33,020 nucleotides of DNA from Chlamydiota bacterium (GTDB taxonomy: Bacteria > Chlamydiota > Chlamydiia > Chlamydiales > Rhabdochlamydiaceae), in NCBI GenBank assembly GCA_003228815.1, contig QIGB01000038.1:1-33020 (forward strand), given 5' to 3'. Below, piece after piece: positions 16,555 to 24,564 of this stretch (the stretch's first letter is position 1; the number at the start of each line of letters is the position of its first letter). The translations under genes and the position numbers were made by a program. Below the pieces are notes generated by a model. It saw only the letters and a program-made list of their open reading frames with translations. It ran no database searches and was not told the origin of the DNA.

Positions 16555-17403
16555 TCAAACTTCTTCTAATAGTTCTTCGTACTGCTCAAAGTCTTCTTGT
16601 GGTTCCACAACAACTCCATGGAATCCGATCAACCCGCGACGTGAATGCGAGCAAAAATCAACCCAATGCTGGACATGGGAGTTGGGAGAGACTTCTTTTT
16701 CAATCTTTTTCAGTGCTTCATCAATGTGAAGCCCCGATCGATAGGTTAATCGAAAGGCTTGTGTCAGGCTTTTGCGCACTTCAAAGGGAAAGCCATGCCT
16801 TTTGAGGCCAATGAGATTGAGTCCACCCAATTTGTAAGGAGCTCCTGCACCAATTGTATATGGGGGCACATCGTGAGTGATGCGGCTAAATCCGCCCACC
16901 ATGGAATAGCTCCCAATGCGTGAAAATTGATGGACGGGGGTCATTCCCCCAATCACAGCAAAGTCCTCAACAATCACGTGACCAGCTAAATTGGCATTGT
17001 TTGCCATGATGACGCGATTGCCTATTTCGCAATTATGGGCAACATGACAATAGGCCATGATGAGGCAATTATCGCCGATTTTGACAATCGAATTTTCCTG
17101 GCAAGAAGAATTGATGGTACAAAATTCGCGGATTTCACAGTTTTTTCCGATCTCGACAAAGGTTTTTTCGCCACGAAACTTCAAATCTTGTGTTTTCGTC
17201 CCAATACTCGCTGAAGGCCAAATGATTGTTCCTTCTCCAATGGTCGTATGCCCATCAATATAGGCATGGGATTTGACAACAACATGATCTTCTAAAGTGA
17301 CCGTACTCTTGATCACTGCATATGCTTCAACGGTGACATTGTTTCCAATTGTTGCGCCAGGTTCTATGATTGCAGCAGGATGAATATATGACTTCTTAGA
17401 CAT
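16555..17403 (-). CDS. lpxA: UDP-N-acetylglucosamine acyltransferase
   Basis: The 282-residue enzyme catalyses the first step of lipid A synthesis, O-acylation of UDP-GlcNAc from acyl-ACP. The N-terminal two thirds are a left-handed beta-helix of hexapeptide repeats (IHPAAIIEPGATIGNNVTV and so on). The catalytic motif CHVAHNCEIGN places the general base at His123. The C-terminal helical domain (from about 195) includes LKRHGFPFEVRKSLTQAFR. The ATG at 17403 follows fabZ by 20 bp. The protein is slightly longer than E. coli LpxA because of an acidic C-terminal tail. Confidence 0.97.
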   Translation of the reverse strand: MSKKSYIHPAAIIEPGATIGNNVTVEAYAVIKSTVTLEDHVVVKSHAYIDGHTTIGEGTIIWPSASIGTKTQDLKFRGEKTFVEIGKNCEIREFCTINSSCQENSIVKIGDNCLIMAYCHVAHNCEIGNRVIMANNANLAGHVIVEDFAVIGGMTPVHQFSRIGSYSMVGGFSRITHDVPPYTIGAGAPYKLGGLNLIGLKRHGFPFEVRKSLTQAFRLTYRSGLHIDEALKKIEKEVSPNSHVQHWVDFCSHSRRGLIGFHGVVVEPQEDFEQYEELLEEV

Positions 17404-17423
17404 GTGATTTCTATCTTTCCTGT

Positions 17424-17891
17424 TTAAAGTTGCTCTTTCTGTACTAGGGCAAATCCAATTTCTGCTTCGACAGCGAGTTGCTCACCAACTAGGGCTTTTG
17501 CTTGGATTTTCCCTCCTTTGCTACTAAAATGAAGCCCTGTTGCCTGAAGGGTTAATACATCTCCTGGAACGACGGGCTTGCGAAATTTTGCATTGTTGAT
17601 ACTGAGGAGTAGGGCGGTCTTTGCATTTTGGCTTTTTTGGTGGACGAGGATACCCCCTGTCTGGGCAAGGGCCTCTAAAATGAGAACGCCTGGCATAATG
17701 GGAACCCCTGGGAAATGCCCTTGGAAAAATTGTTCATTCCTTGTGACATTCTTAATCCCAACGATGAAATTCTCCTCTAAGTCGAGTTGGATGATGCGAT
17801 CGACGAGTAGAAAGGGGTAGCGTTGTGGGAGAATTTCTGAAATCTCCTTAATATCGAAAACGATCGACTGGTTAGAAGTATTAAGCACCAT
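17424..17891 (-). CDS. fabZ: 3-hydroxyacyl-ACP dehydratase FabZ
   Basis: The 155-residue hot-dog-fold protein dehydrates 3-hydroxyacyl-ACP in fatty acid synthesis. LPQRYPFLLVDRI (21-33) and the active-site stretch FFQGHFPGVPIMPGVLILEA contain catalytic His59 and Glu73. It lies three bases after lpxC. The pairing of FabZ with LpxC/LpxA balances 3-hydroxyacyl-ACP use between membrane lipid and lipid A. The length is typical. Confidence 0.97.
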   Translation of the reverse strand: MVLNTSNQSIVFDIKEISEILPQRYPFLLVDRIIQLDLEENFIVGIKNVTRNEQFFQGHFPGVPIMPGVLILEALAQTGGILVHQKSQNAKTALLLSINNAKFRKPVVPGDVLTLQATGLHFSSKGGKIQAKALVGEQLAVEAEIGFALVQKEQL

Positions 17892-17894
17892 AGT

Positions 17895-18794
17895 TTAAAC
17901 CTTCTCCATCTTAATTTGGTTGTAAAGCTCACGAGCAAAAGCAACGTTTGATGCATGTCCGGAGCGAATCGCGATGATATGTGCAGAAAAATCTGGAATC
18001 AGGGATAAATCTCCAATCAGGTCCAAGATTTTATGCCGAACCATCTCATCAGAAAAACGGATACCATCAGGATTGATGACAATATCATTCTTGATGATCA
18101 CTGCATTGTCTAATCCCCCTCCTTTGATCAGACCATTTTCGATGAAGGGAGCAATCTCTTCATAGAGACAAAAGGTGCGTGAGGGGGCAATCTCTTTAGA
18201 AAAATGCTCCGAAGCAACGGGGGCTTGTAAGTACTGAGATCGGAGAATATTCGATTGAGGGAAATGCAGAGTATAGCTAATCGAAAATTCCTCAGCCGGG
18301 ATCGCAACGAGATGCACTTTTCCATCTGACCAACTCACAGGAGAGCGAAGAGGGTGTATTTCTTTCATCTCCTCTTGCTCGGCAATTCCACTCTCAAGAA
18401 TCGCTTCGACAAATGGCTCTGCACTTCCATCCATGATGGGAACCTCTGGCCCAGAAAGTTCTAAAAGAGCGTTGTCAATCCCCATCGCATTGAATGCTGC
18501 AAGCACATGTTCGACAGTGTGAATGATGAAATTATTTTTTCCCAATATCGTGCAACGAGGTGTTCCTACTACATGATCGAGAGTTGCTTCGACAATAGGC
18601 TTCTCTGGAAGGTCACTTCTCTGAAATATTAGCCCGGTATCCGAAGGGGATGGATGGATCGTTAGGGTAGTCCTCTCTGCGGTAAAAAGACCAATACCAG
18701 AAATAGAAATCGACTTTTTGAGTGATTTTTGTTTCAAAGAATCGAAGCTTTTCTTTTCACTTTGCTCGGCTACTGCTGTACAAGGGACGGCCAA
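17895..18794 (-). CDS. lpxC: UDP-3-O-acyl-N-acetylglucosamine deacetylase, TTG start
   Basis: The 299-residue Zn-dependent deacetylase carries out the committed step of lipid A synthesis. The first domain has SISISGIGLFTAERTTLTI (about 28-46) and TVEHVLAAFNAMGIDNALL with zinc ligand His96 and EVPIMDGSAEPF. The second domain has RHKILDLIGDL (His254 and Asp258, zinc ligands) and GHASNVAFAREL (His280, catalytic). The start is TTG at 18794, with AAGAGG about seven bases upstream and an in-frame stop two codons before it, so no longer form is possible. The N-terminus extends about 20 residues beyond the E. coli start. Residues match the family throughout. Confidence 0.96.
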   Translation of the reverse strand: MAVPCTAVAEQSEKKSFDSLKQKSLKKSISISGIGLFTAERTTLTIHPSPSDTGLIFQRSDLPEKPIVEATLDHVVGTPRCTILGKNNFIIHTVEHVLAAFNAMGIDNALLELSGPEVPIMDGSAEPFVEAILESGIAEQEEMKEIHPLRSPVSWSDGKVHLVAIPAEEFSISYTLHFPQSNILRSQYLQAPVASEHFSKEIAPSRTFCLYEEIAPFIENGLIKGGGLDNAVIIKNDIVINPDGIRFSDEMVRHKILDLIGDLSLIPDFSAHIIAIRSGHASNVAFARELYNQIKMEKV

Positions 18795-18862
18795 TACTTA
18801 CCTCTTAGTAAACCTATAAAACTTATCGGAAATAATGGATTTTCGCAAGAACAAACCTCCCA

Positions 18863-20494
18863 TCACCAATAAAATTGCCTCTTTAAACAGAGAAAAAACC
18901 CCAAAAACACGGCACTTAAACAGATAATACCCCAATTTCCCCAAAAAAGGAAAAGGGTGACATAGTCATAAAGAGATATTTTGACAAAAAGTGTCCCTGT
19001 TTGCAATTTTTTCTTTTCATTTTCTTGCTCAATTCGATCCACACAACGCCCCAAGCTATCAATGGCTGCCGTCACCCCCGTATTACAGGAACGAATCAGC
19101 GGGACTCCATTTTCAATCGCCCGAAATTTTGCATGTTCATAATGTTGACTCGGAAGACGTGATCCCGGATACCATCCATCATTCGTCACGTTGACAAAGA
19201 GCTTTCCCCCCTTCAAACGTCCTTCGCGGACTATGTGGGGAAAAGTCTCTTCATAACAAATCGATGCAGAAAGAGGTACTTTTCCATGAAAGATTGATGC
19301 ATTTCTTCCCGGTGTAAAAAAATCTGTGATTCCATAATTTTTCACAAGAGGGGCAAGCCATCGAAAGGGAAGATATTCTGCAAGAGGCATCAATACCCGT
19401 TTGTCATAGCGCTCAATCTCACCCGCAGTAGGAAGAACATGAAAGGCCGAATTGTAAGAATTTCCCCCTTCTTCTGCATGATCAAGTCCAAGAACAACCT
19501 CGCTCCCAAAGAAATTTGCGATGCTTTGCACCCAAAACAAGTTGGTGACGCGCAGCAGGTCCTTGTCTCCATAAGGTGGAAGAATATCAGGAAAGATCGA
19601 ATCGGGAACCTCGCCAAATACTTCCATGAAAATCTGCTGGGCAATTCTCCGATCATAGGCATTTGTTTCACTGGAAAAGGGAACTGCCGCTTCGGGAAGA
19701 ACAATCAGATCGGGCGACTCTCTTTGATATTCTTTTAGCTGAGTGAGGATGCGTTTCCATTGGTCATAAGGAGAAATAAAGGCTCTGATCTTTCCTTGAA
19801 TAGGAGTTTTTTCTGGAGGAAGAAGCCCTGTCTGCAAAAGCAAACAAGAAAAATTCTCCTTTTTTTCCATGTGCTTTTCATGATAGGCAATATGACTCCA
19901 TCCAAAAAAATAGGGAACAAACGCCACTGCAAGCCAAATCATGTAATTGGCAATGCCTTTTCGAAGGAATGCACGAAGGCCCATCAAATTGACAAAGATG
20001 ACCCAAAAAGAAAGCCCAAGCACTCCAAAGAGGGCAGCAAACTGGATAGCACTCGTATTGCAAAAGGCAAGGCCTATCAAATTCCAGCTATATCCGCAGA
20101 GAATATGGTAACGCGACCATTCAAGCAGGGTCCAAAGCGATGCAATGGCCAAAATACGTGGCAACTTTAAAGGGCGGTTATAGGGAATGAGAATCGATAA
20201 AATGCCAAATTGAACCCCCAACCAAATACTCAAAGCAAGCCAGGTAAATAGAATATAGATCCCTTGGTACTCAATAGAAGTCATCCAAGAAAGTTGGATA
20301 AGAGAGATGGCTCCATACCAAGAAAAAGCCCTAAGGAAGCGCTGCTTTGCAAAAGGATACACGCGGATGGACCACCAAAAAATCGCATAGCCTACTGCTG
20401 CAGCAACCGGTCCGAGAATGGGGGAAAAACTCGGCATACCAAAGGCGACAATGAGAAAACTGACAAGCGCTTGAAGGAAAATCTCAGGACGCAT
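18863..20494 (-). CDS. lnt: Apolipoprotein N-acyltransferase
   Basis: The 543-residue inner-membrane enzyme N-acylates the Cys of apolipoproteins, the last step of lipoprotein maturation. There are about six N-terminal membrane segments to residue 200, then a nitrilase-like periplasmic domain with the Glu-Lys-Cys triad. Glu268 is in LIVLPEAAVPF, Lys365 in YDKRVLMPLAEYLPFRW and Cys413 in SICYEETFPH. NDGWYPGSRLPSQHYEHAKF follows, and a final membrane segment spans about 520-537. It starts ten bases after the DoxX-like gene with only a weak ribosome binding site (GAGGGAAG at about 14 bases). It is close to lpxC, as in Chlamydia. Confidence 0.95.
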   Translation of the reverse strand: MRPEIFLQALVSFLIVAFGMPSFSPILGPVAAAVGYAIFWWSIRVYPFAKQRFLRAFSWYGAISLIQLSWMTSIEYQGIYILFTWLALSIWLGVQFGILSILIPYNRPLKLPRILAIASLWTLLEWSRYHILCGYSWNLIGLAFCNTSAIQFAALFGVLGLSFWVIFVNLMGLRAFLRKGIANYMIWLAVAFVPYFFGWSHIAYHEKHMEKKENFSCLLLQTGLLPPEKTPIQGKIRAFISPYDQWKRILTQLKEYQRESPDLIVLPEAAVPFSSETNAYDRRIAQQIFMEVFGEVPDSIFPDILPPYGDKDLLRVTNLFWVQSIANFFGSEVVLGLDHAEEGGNSYNSAFHVLPTAGEIERYDKRVLMPLAEYLPFRWLAPLVKNYGITDFFTPGRNASIFHGKVPLSASICYEETFPHIVREGRLKGGKLFVNVTNDGWYPGSRLPSQHYEHAKFRAIENGVPLIRSCNTGVTAAIDSLGRCVDRIEQENEKKKLQTGTLFVKISLYDYVTLFLFWGNWGIICLSAVFLGFFLCLKRQFYW

Positions 20495-20504
20495 ACTTTA
20501 CGCT

Positions 20505-20954
20505 TTATCTTCCCTCAGCCTTTTTTGGTCCCTTCCCGAAAGCAATAAGGATAAGTCCACCTCCAAAGATGCTTAAATTTTTCATAAACATAATCATCTG
20601 CAACTGCTGTTCACTTCCTTGCAAATTCCAAAAATTATGAAAAAGGAATGTTACAGGAATCAGAAAAACACATAAGAGGAAAGCGCCCAAACGAACTTGA
20701 AATCCGGTGAGTACCAAAAGCCCACCAAGAAGTTCCACAATCGTTGCAATGACGAGAAGCGTCGGAGCCAGAGGAAGCACTTGATCAAAAAGAGCCTGCG
20801 CCCAGCCCTGGTGATATGATTTGGCGAGAACATCTAGCATCTGATTGACGAGATATTGCTCAGAAGCATCCCAATTCAAAATTTTATTAATCCCCGCTAC
20901 AATAAAAATCACACTGAAGCAGAGCCTTCCTAGAAAACCAAACAATTTTTGCAT
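20505..20954 (-). CDS. DoxX family membrane protein
   Basis: The 149-residue protein has four membrane segments (about 8-25, 60-82, 88-106 and 122-140) with the DoxX pattern GRLCFSVIFIVAGINKILNW near the N-terminus and ELLGGLLVLTGFQVRLGAF in the middle. DoxX proteins are small inner-membrane proteins linked in some bacteria to redox or thiosulfate metabolism; the role here is unknown. It lies ten bases before lnt on the same strand, so co-transcription is likely. It is divergent from the RNA methyltransferase gene, with a 55-bp gap to that ATG. Confidence 0.85.
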   Translation of the reverse strand: MQKLFGFLGRLCFSVIFIVAGINKILNWDASEQYLVNQMLDVLAKSYHQGWAQALFDQVLPLAPTLLVIATIVELLGGLLVLTGFQVRLGAFLLCVFLIPVTFLFHNFWNLQGSEQQLQMIMFMKNLSIFGGGLILIAFGKGPKKAEGR

Positions 20955-20967
20955 ATCCTTGTCCTAC

Positions 20968-20996
20968 TTTACATATCTTACTTTCTGCAGTATAAT
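20968..20996 (+). promoter_or_regulatory. Promoter of the RsmB-like gene, predicting a nearly leaderless mRNA
   Basis: TTTACA (20968-20973) and TATAAT (20991-20996) are separated by exactly 17 bp. The expected start of transcription is near 21003, only about seven bases before the ATG at 21010. No Shine-Dalgarno sequence exists in front of that ATG. The upstream in-frame ATG at 20995 lies in the -10 box itself and so cannot be in this transcript. Confidence 0.7.
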
Positions 20997-21009
20997 GATT
21001 CTCTATTTT

Positions 21010-22149
21010 ATGAAAAAAAGTTTTCGAGAATACCATCTCTTCAAAATCCTCAACTCTTATGACTTTGGCACTCGGCCCTTAGATAATCACCTCAGCGAGT
21101 ACTTCCGCAAAAACAAAGCCATCGGCTCTAAAGATCGCAAAGTCATTGCAGAAAAAATTTACCTCCTCATCCGTTGGATGGGTCTTGTCGATCATCATTG
21201 CCCCTCTTCGCATGAATGGGAAGAGCGGGTGGAGGTTTTAGAAAGACTCAACATGAAAAAAATTCTCAAAGACCCCTCGATCCCTCCACATATCCGGGTC
21301 AGTTTCCCAAAAAACCTATTTTCTCTTTTGCAAGAGCATTATGGAGAAGAAAAAGCTATTTCTCTCTGTCTTGCGAGCAACACCCCCGCCCCTACGACCA
21401 TACGAGCCAATGTTCTCAAGACCACACGACAAACGCTTTTCAATAAGTGGAAAGAAAAATTTTCTGTCATCCTGACAAAAGAATCGGTATTTGGCATCCA
21501 ATTTGAGGAAAAAATCAATTTCGGAGCGCTCGATGAATTTAAAAACGGCCATTTTGAAGTACAGGATGAAGCCAGTCAACTCGTTGCAAACCTTGTCGAG
21601 GCAAAGCCCGGCGATCAAATCCTCGATTACTGTGCAGGAGCAGGTGGCAAAACCCTGGCCTACGCCCACAAACTCCAAGGCAAAGGACAACTCTACCTTC
21701 ATGATATTCGACAGCGTCCCCTCCTAGAAGCAAAAAGAAGATTAAAACGGGCAGGAATTGAAAATGGACAAATTCTTCCAGCTGATGCGAAGCACAAACA
21801 AAATCTTTTAGGAAAAATGGATTGGATCTTTGTCGATGTTCCTTGCAGTGGATCCGGAACGCTTAGACGAAATCCCGATTTAAAGTGGAAATTTTCTAAA
21901 GAAACGCTCGATCGACTTGTCGAAGAGCAAAGAAACATTTTGAAAGAAGCTCTCCCCTATCTCTCCCCTAAAGGAAAAATTGTCTATGCCACCTGTAGCA
22001 TTCTGCCGCAAGAGAATGAACAGCAGCTCGATTTCTTTGAGCAAGAACTGGGACTCGATTTAGTGAGCAGACCCTTTCGTTCTTATCCCACAGAAAAGGG
22101 AATGGACGGTTTTTTTGGAGCAGTCCTAAAGAGTAGGCAATTAGGATAA
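21010..22149 (+). CDS. RsmB/NOP2-type rRNA (cytosine-C5)-methyltransferase
   Basis: The 379-residue SAM-dependent RNA m5C methyltransferase has a helical N-terminal region (about 1-125) resembling the NusB-like and pre-RRM parts of RsmB. The Rossmann domain has the SAM motif LDYCAGAGGKTLAYA (about 205-219), motif IV DVPCSGSGTLRRNPDLKW with Cys279, and motif VI YATCSILPQENE with Cys329 (catalytic nucleophile). The two Cys of the NOL1/NOP2/Sun family are both present. The open frame begins at 20845, but the region before 21010 lies over the divergent gene and the promoter; MKKSFREYHLFK is taken as start. The exact target (16S m5C967 or another) cannot be told from sequence. Confidence 0.92.
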   Translation: MKKSFREYHLFKILNSYDFGTRPLDNHLSEYFRKNKAIGSKDRKVIAEKIYLLIRWMGLVDHHCPSSHEWEERVEVLERLNMKKILKDPSIPPHIRVSFPKNLFSLLQEHYGEEKAISLCLASNTPAPTTIRANVLKTTRQTLFNKWKEKFSVILTKESVFGIQFEEKINFGALDEFKNGHFEVQDEASQLVANLVEAKPGDQILDYCAGAGGKTLAYAHKLQGKGQLYLHDIRQRPLLEAKRRLKRAGIENGQILPADAKHKQNLLGKMDWIFVDVPCSGSGTLRRNPDLKWKFSKETLDRLVEEQRNILKEALPYLSPKGKIVYATCSILPQENEQQLDFFEQELGLDLVSRPFRSYPTEKGMDGFFGAVLKSRQLG

Positions 22150-22155
22150 CCGGCC

Positions 22156-24381
22156 TTATGTTCTGTTGAATTTTTTCAAATCACGTTGAGCGTCTGGATA
22201 ATCTTCTACCAACAAGGCTTTTGCTTGCTCATAGGAGTCCCAATCTGATGCTTTTGCCTTTCTTCCTTGAGCTTCGAGACAACTTCCAATGCTGTTTAGA
22301 GCCCTTGCAATAGCACCCGGATTGGGCTCCCAAGAGTCCTGCCAGATCTCTAAGGCTTCCTCATATTTTTTCAAAGCTTTTTTGTAGTTTTTTAGAAGAA
22401 AGAAACATTTCCCCATGAGACATAGATTCTCCGCAATAGCAAATTGATTGAGATCAGAAGATTCCTCCATCCAGATAGCATCGGCTTTCTTATATTTTTT
22501 TATTGCATCTCTGTATTTGCCTAGACTATAGAGACAATTTCCAATGGAACCTAGAATGGGTGCATTAGTAGGATGATTAGCGTCTAAAGATTTGTCCCGG
22601 ATCCTCAAGACTTCCTTGTATTTGCCCAATGCATCTCTGTAATTGCCCAGACAAAAGAGACAGTTCCCGATGAAATGGTGAGTCTCTGCAATATCAAGGG
22701 GCTTGGGATCTAAAGATTTCTGCTGGTGCGCCAAGGCGGCTTTGTATTTTTCCAATGCTTCTTCGTTTCTGCCTAGAGCATAGAGAGAGCTCCCCACGTT
22801 CACTAGACTCGCTGCAATAAAAAGAGGTTTTTCCAAAAATTCTTCCCTAATCTTCAAAGCTTCCTCATGTTTTTTCAAAGCTTCTTCGTATTTGCCTTGT
22901 AGATATTCAAATTTGGCTGCGCGTGAATACAATTTGGCTTGGTCTTCTTTGGGAATGGTTGCGAATCTTGAATCGTTTAGAAGCGAAACAGTATGGGAAC
23001 AGAATTCTTCACCCAGGGAAAATTCATTTTCCCAATTTCGAAAGTTCTTATAATCAATTTTATCCCAAAGTTTTATTAGCAAACGACAAGCTTGACCATA
23101 GGATGATTCCGTTTCCTTATCCTTTAATATCACTTGAAAAAGACGATGTATAGAAAATGTTTCTGTCGAATGATCCATACGGAGCCATCCGCGGTTAACC
23201 AAAATGCTAAGAATTTGTCTGGCTTTCTGTTTGCTCTCTCTTATGTTCAATCCATGTTGAGTCTGCAACCAAATTTCAATAAAAGAAACCGGAATATCCT
23301 CAGAATTGAGATGGGAACATACATGGAGCCATTCGAGGGCCAAAGGAGGGAGCTTATGGAGTTGTTGCCCAAGAACTGCTTTCAGCATCTCTTGCATTTT
23401 TTTGTCATCTACCCCATCCAGCGCTTCTCCCACAGCTGCCCGCGTTTCATCTGGCTGCATCCGCATAGATTGCGCAGCTAGACCAAGTACTAAGGGATAA
23501 TGCCCCAACCTATCAACCAAACCCCGAAATTCTTCTGATTCCTCTTCCGTTACTCTTTCCATTAGAGAAAGAGCTTCTCGATCATCAAATAAGGAGACTT
23601 GGATTGCACTCTTGCGATATTTAGAGAATTTGTCTGCATCGTTTGTGGTGAGGAGCACCTTAACACCTTGAGGGAACTTGATTAATTCTGTTACATTGTC
23701 ATAAATGAGTAGGCATGGAACATCCGATTCCTTAAGTTTTGTGAAAACCTTTTTTTCAATTTCTTTCAAGTTATCTTCCTTACGAAACTGAACATCGAGA
23801 GCTTCTGATAATTTTCGATAGCTTTGTACAATTTGATCTATTGTCTCAGCATGGATCATCCACACGAATGGATATGTATCGCGATTTCGATGCCCATAGG
23901 CAATTGCCGTTTCCGTTTTTCCAATCCCAGAAGGTCCATGGAGAACAAGGGTATCGTGCTTTGAAAATGTTGTTGACATAGCATCAAATAATTCTTCTCG
24001 GGCAACGAAGTGGGGATGTACAGATGGAATTCCTAGAGCGTTATCACTATTTCCAAAAAAACTTCTAAGAAATTCAGTAGCCTCATACAAATTTTGCAAA
24101 TCTGTTTGAGCGAGTTGTGTCTCGTTTTCTTTTTGAGAAGGAAGGAGCCCAATCGTATAACGAAGTTGATCCAAACATGTTTTATTCAATCCCACTTTCG
24201 ATTGTTCAGTAAAGAGCTCAGCTCTTCCAACTACGTCCATAATTCTTTGACAACGCCTCCGACATTCATTAGAAAGCCCTTCAGAGTTTTGGACCTTTTG
24301 CATCCTTTTAGAGAAGTTCGCGATAAGCCCTGTAATTCCTTGCTGATCTTCTAAAATGTCACTTGTCACTCGAGTAGCCAT
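22156..24381 (-). CDS. NLR-like STAND protein: helical N-domain, NB-ARC ATPase, six C-terminal TPRs
   Basis: The protein of about 741 residues has three parts (numbering from the longer start at 24387). Residues 1-115 are helical with a Cys/Arg-rich stretch ECRRRCQRIMDVVGRAE and no known effector motif. Residues 125-425 form an NB-ARC-type ATPase: Walker A GPSGIGKT (151-158), Walker B CLLIYDN (225-231), sensor-like KVLLTTND (243-250), GLPL-like LGHYPLVLG (294-302) and an MHD-equivalent IHRLFQ (413-418). Residues 485-727 hold six TPRs of about 42 residues (YEEALKKHEEALKIREEF and so on), the kinesin-light-chain spacing. The ATG at 24381 lies six bases after AAGGAG; the ATG at 24387 directly touches it and is less likely. 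STAND proteins act as ligand-triggered oligomerising switches in signalling or phage defence. The trigger and output here are unknown. Confidence 0.85.
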   Translation of the reverse strand: MATRVTSDILEDQQGITGLIANFSKRMQKVQNSEGLSNECRRRCQRIMDVVGRAELFTEQSKVGLNKTCLDQLRYTIGLLPSQKENETQLAQTDLQNLYEATEFLRSFFGNSDNALGIPSVHPHFVAREELFDAMSTTFSKHDTLVLHGPSGIGKTETAIAYGHRNRDTYPFVWMIHAETIDQIVQSYRKLSEALDVQFRKEDNLKEIEKKVFTKLKESDVPCLLIYDNVTELIKFPQGVKVLLTTNDADKFSKYRKSAIQVSLFDDREALSLMERVTEEESEEFRGLVDRLGHYPLVLGLAAQSMRMQPDETRAAVGEALDGVDDKKMQEMLKAVLGQQLHKLPPLALEWLHVCSHLNSEDIPVSFIEIWLQTQHGLNIRESKQKARQILSILVNRGWLRMDHSTETFSIHRLFQVILKDKETESSYGQACRLLIKLWDKIDYKNFRNWENEFSLGEEFCSHTVSLLNDSRFATIPKEDQAKLYSRAAKFEYLQGKYEEALKKHEEALKIREEFLEKPLFIAASLVNVGSSLYALGRNEEALEKYKAALAHQQKSLDPKPLDIAETHHFIGNCLFCLGNYRDALGKYKEVLRIRDKSLDANHPTNAPILGSIGNCLYSLGKYRDAIKKYKKADAIWMEESSDLNQFAIAENLCLMGKCFFLLKNYKKALKKYEEALEIWQDSWEPNPGAIARALNSIGSCLEAQGRKAKASDWDSYEQAKALLVEDYPDAQRDLKKFNRT

Positions 24382-24527
24382 GTTCATCTCCTTTTTTGTG
24401 AGGAAGTATTAATGAAAAGGGGAATTTTTTTATATCAATTTCACTAAAACCGCTGAGTTCAAATATTAAATTGTTTTGGGTCTTCAAGAGTTTTTTAATG
24501 TCTTTTACCCTGCCTGACTACAAGAAG

Positions 24528-24557
24528 TTGGAAATTTATCCAACAACTCCGTATGAT
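24528..24557 (+). promoter_or_regulatory. Possible promoter of the SurA-like gene, predicting a leaderless mRNA
   Basis: TTGGAA (24528-24533) and TATGAT (24552-24557) are 18 bp apart. The ATG taken as start (24565) follows the -10 box by seven bases, so transcription would begin at or next to it. There is no Shine-Dalgarno sequence. A perfect 6-bp hairpin (GTTGGA/TCCAAC, 24527-24544) overlaps the -35 box and could be an operator half-site pair. An ATG at 24553 lies inside the -10 box. Confidence 0.45.
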
Positions 24558-24564
24558 TATCACT

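Noticed and set aside
20845-21009. 55-residue extension of the RNA methyltransferase
   Set aside because: It overlaps the divergent DoxX-like gene and contains the promoter.
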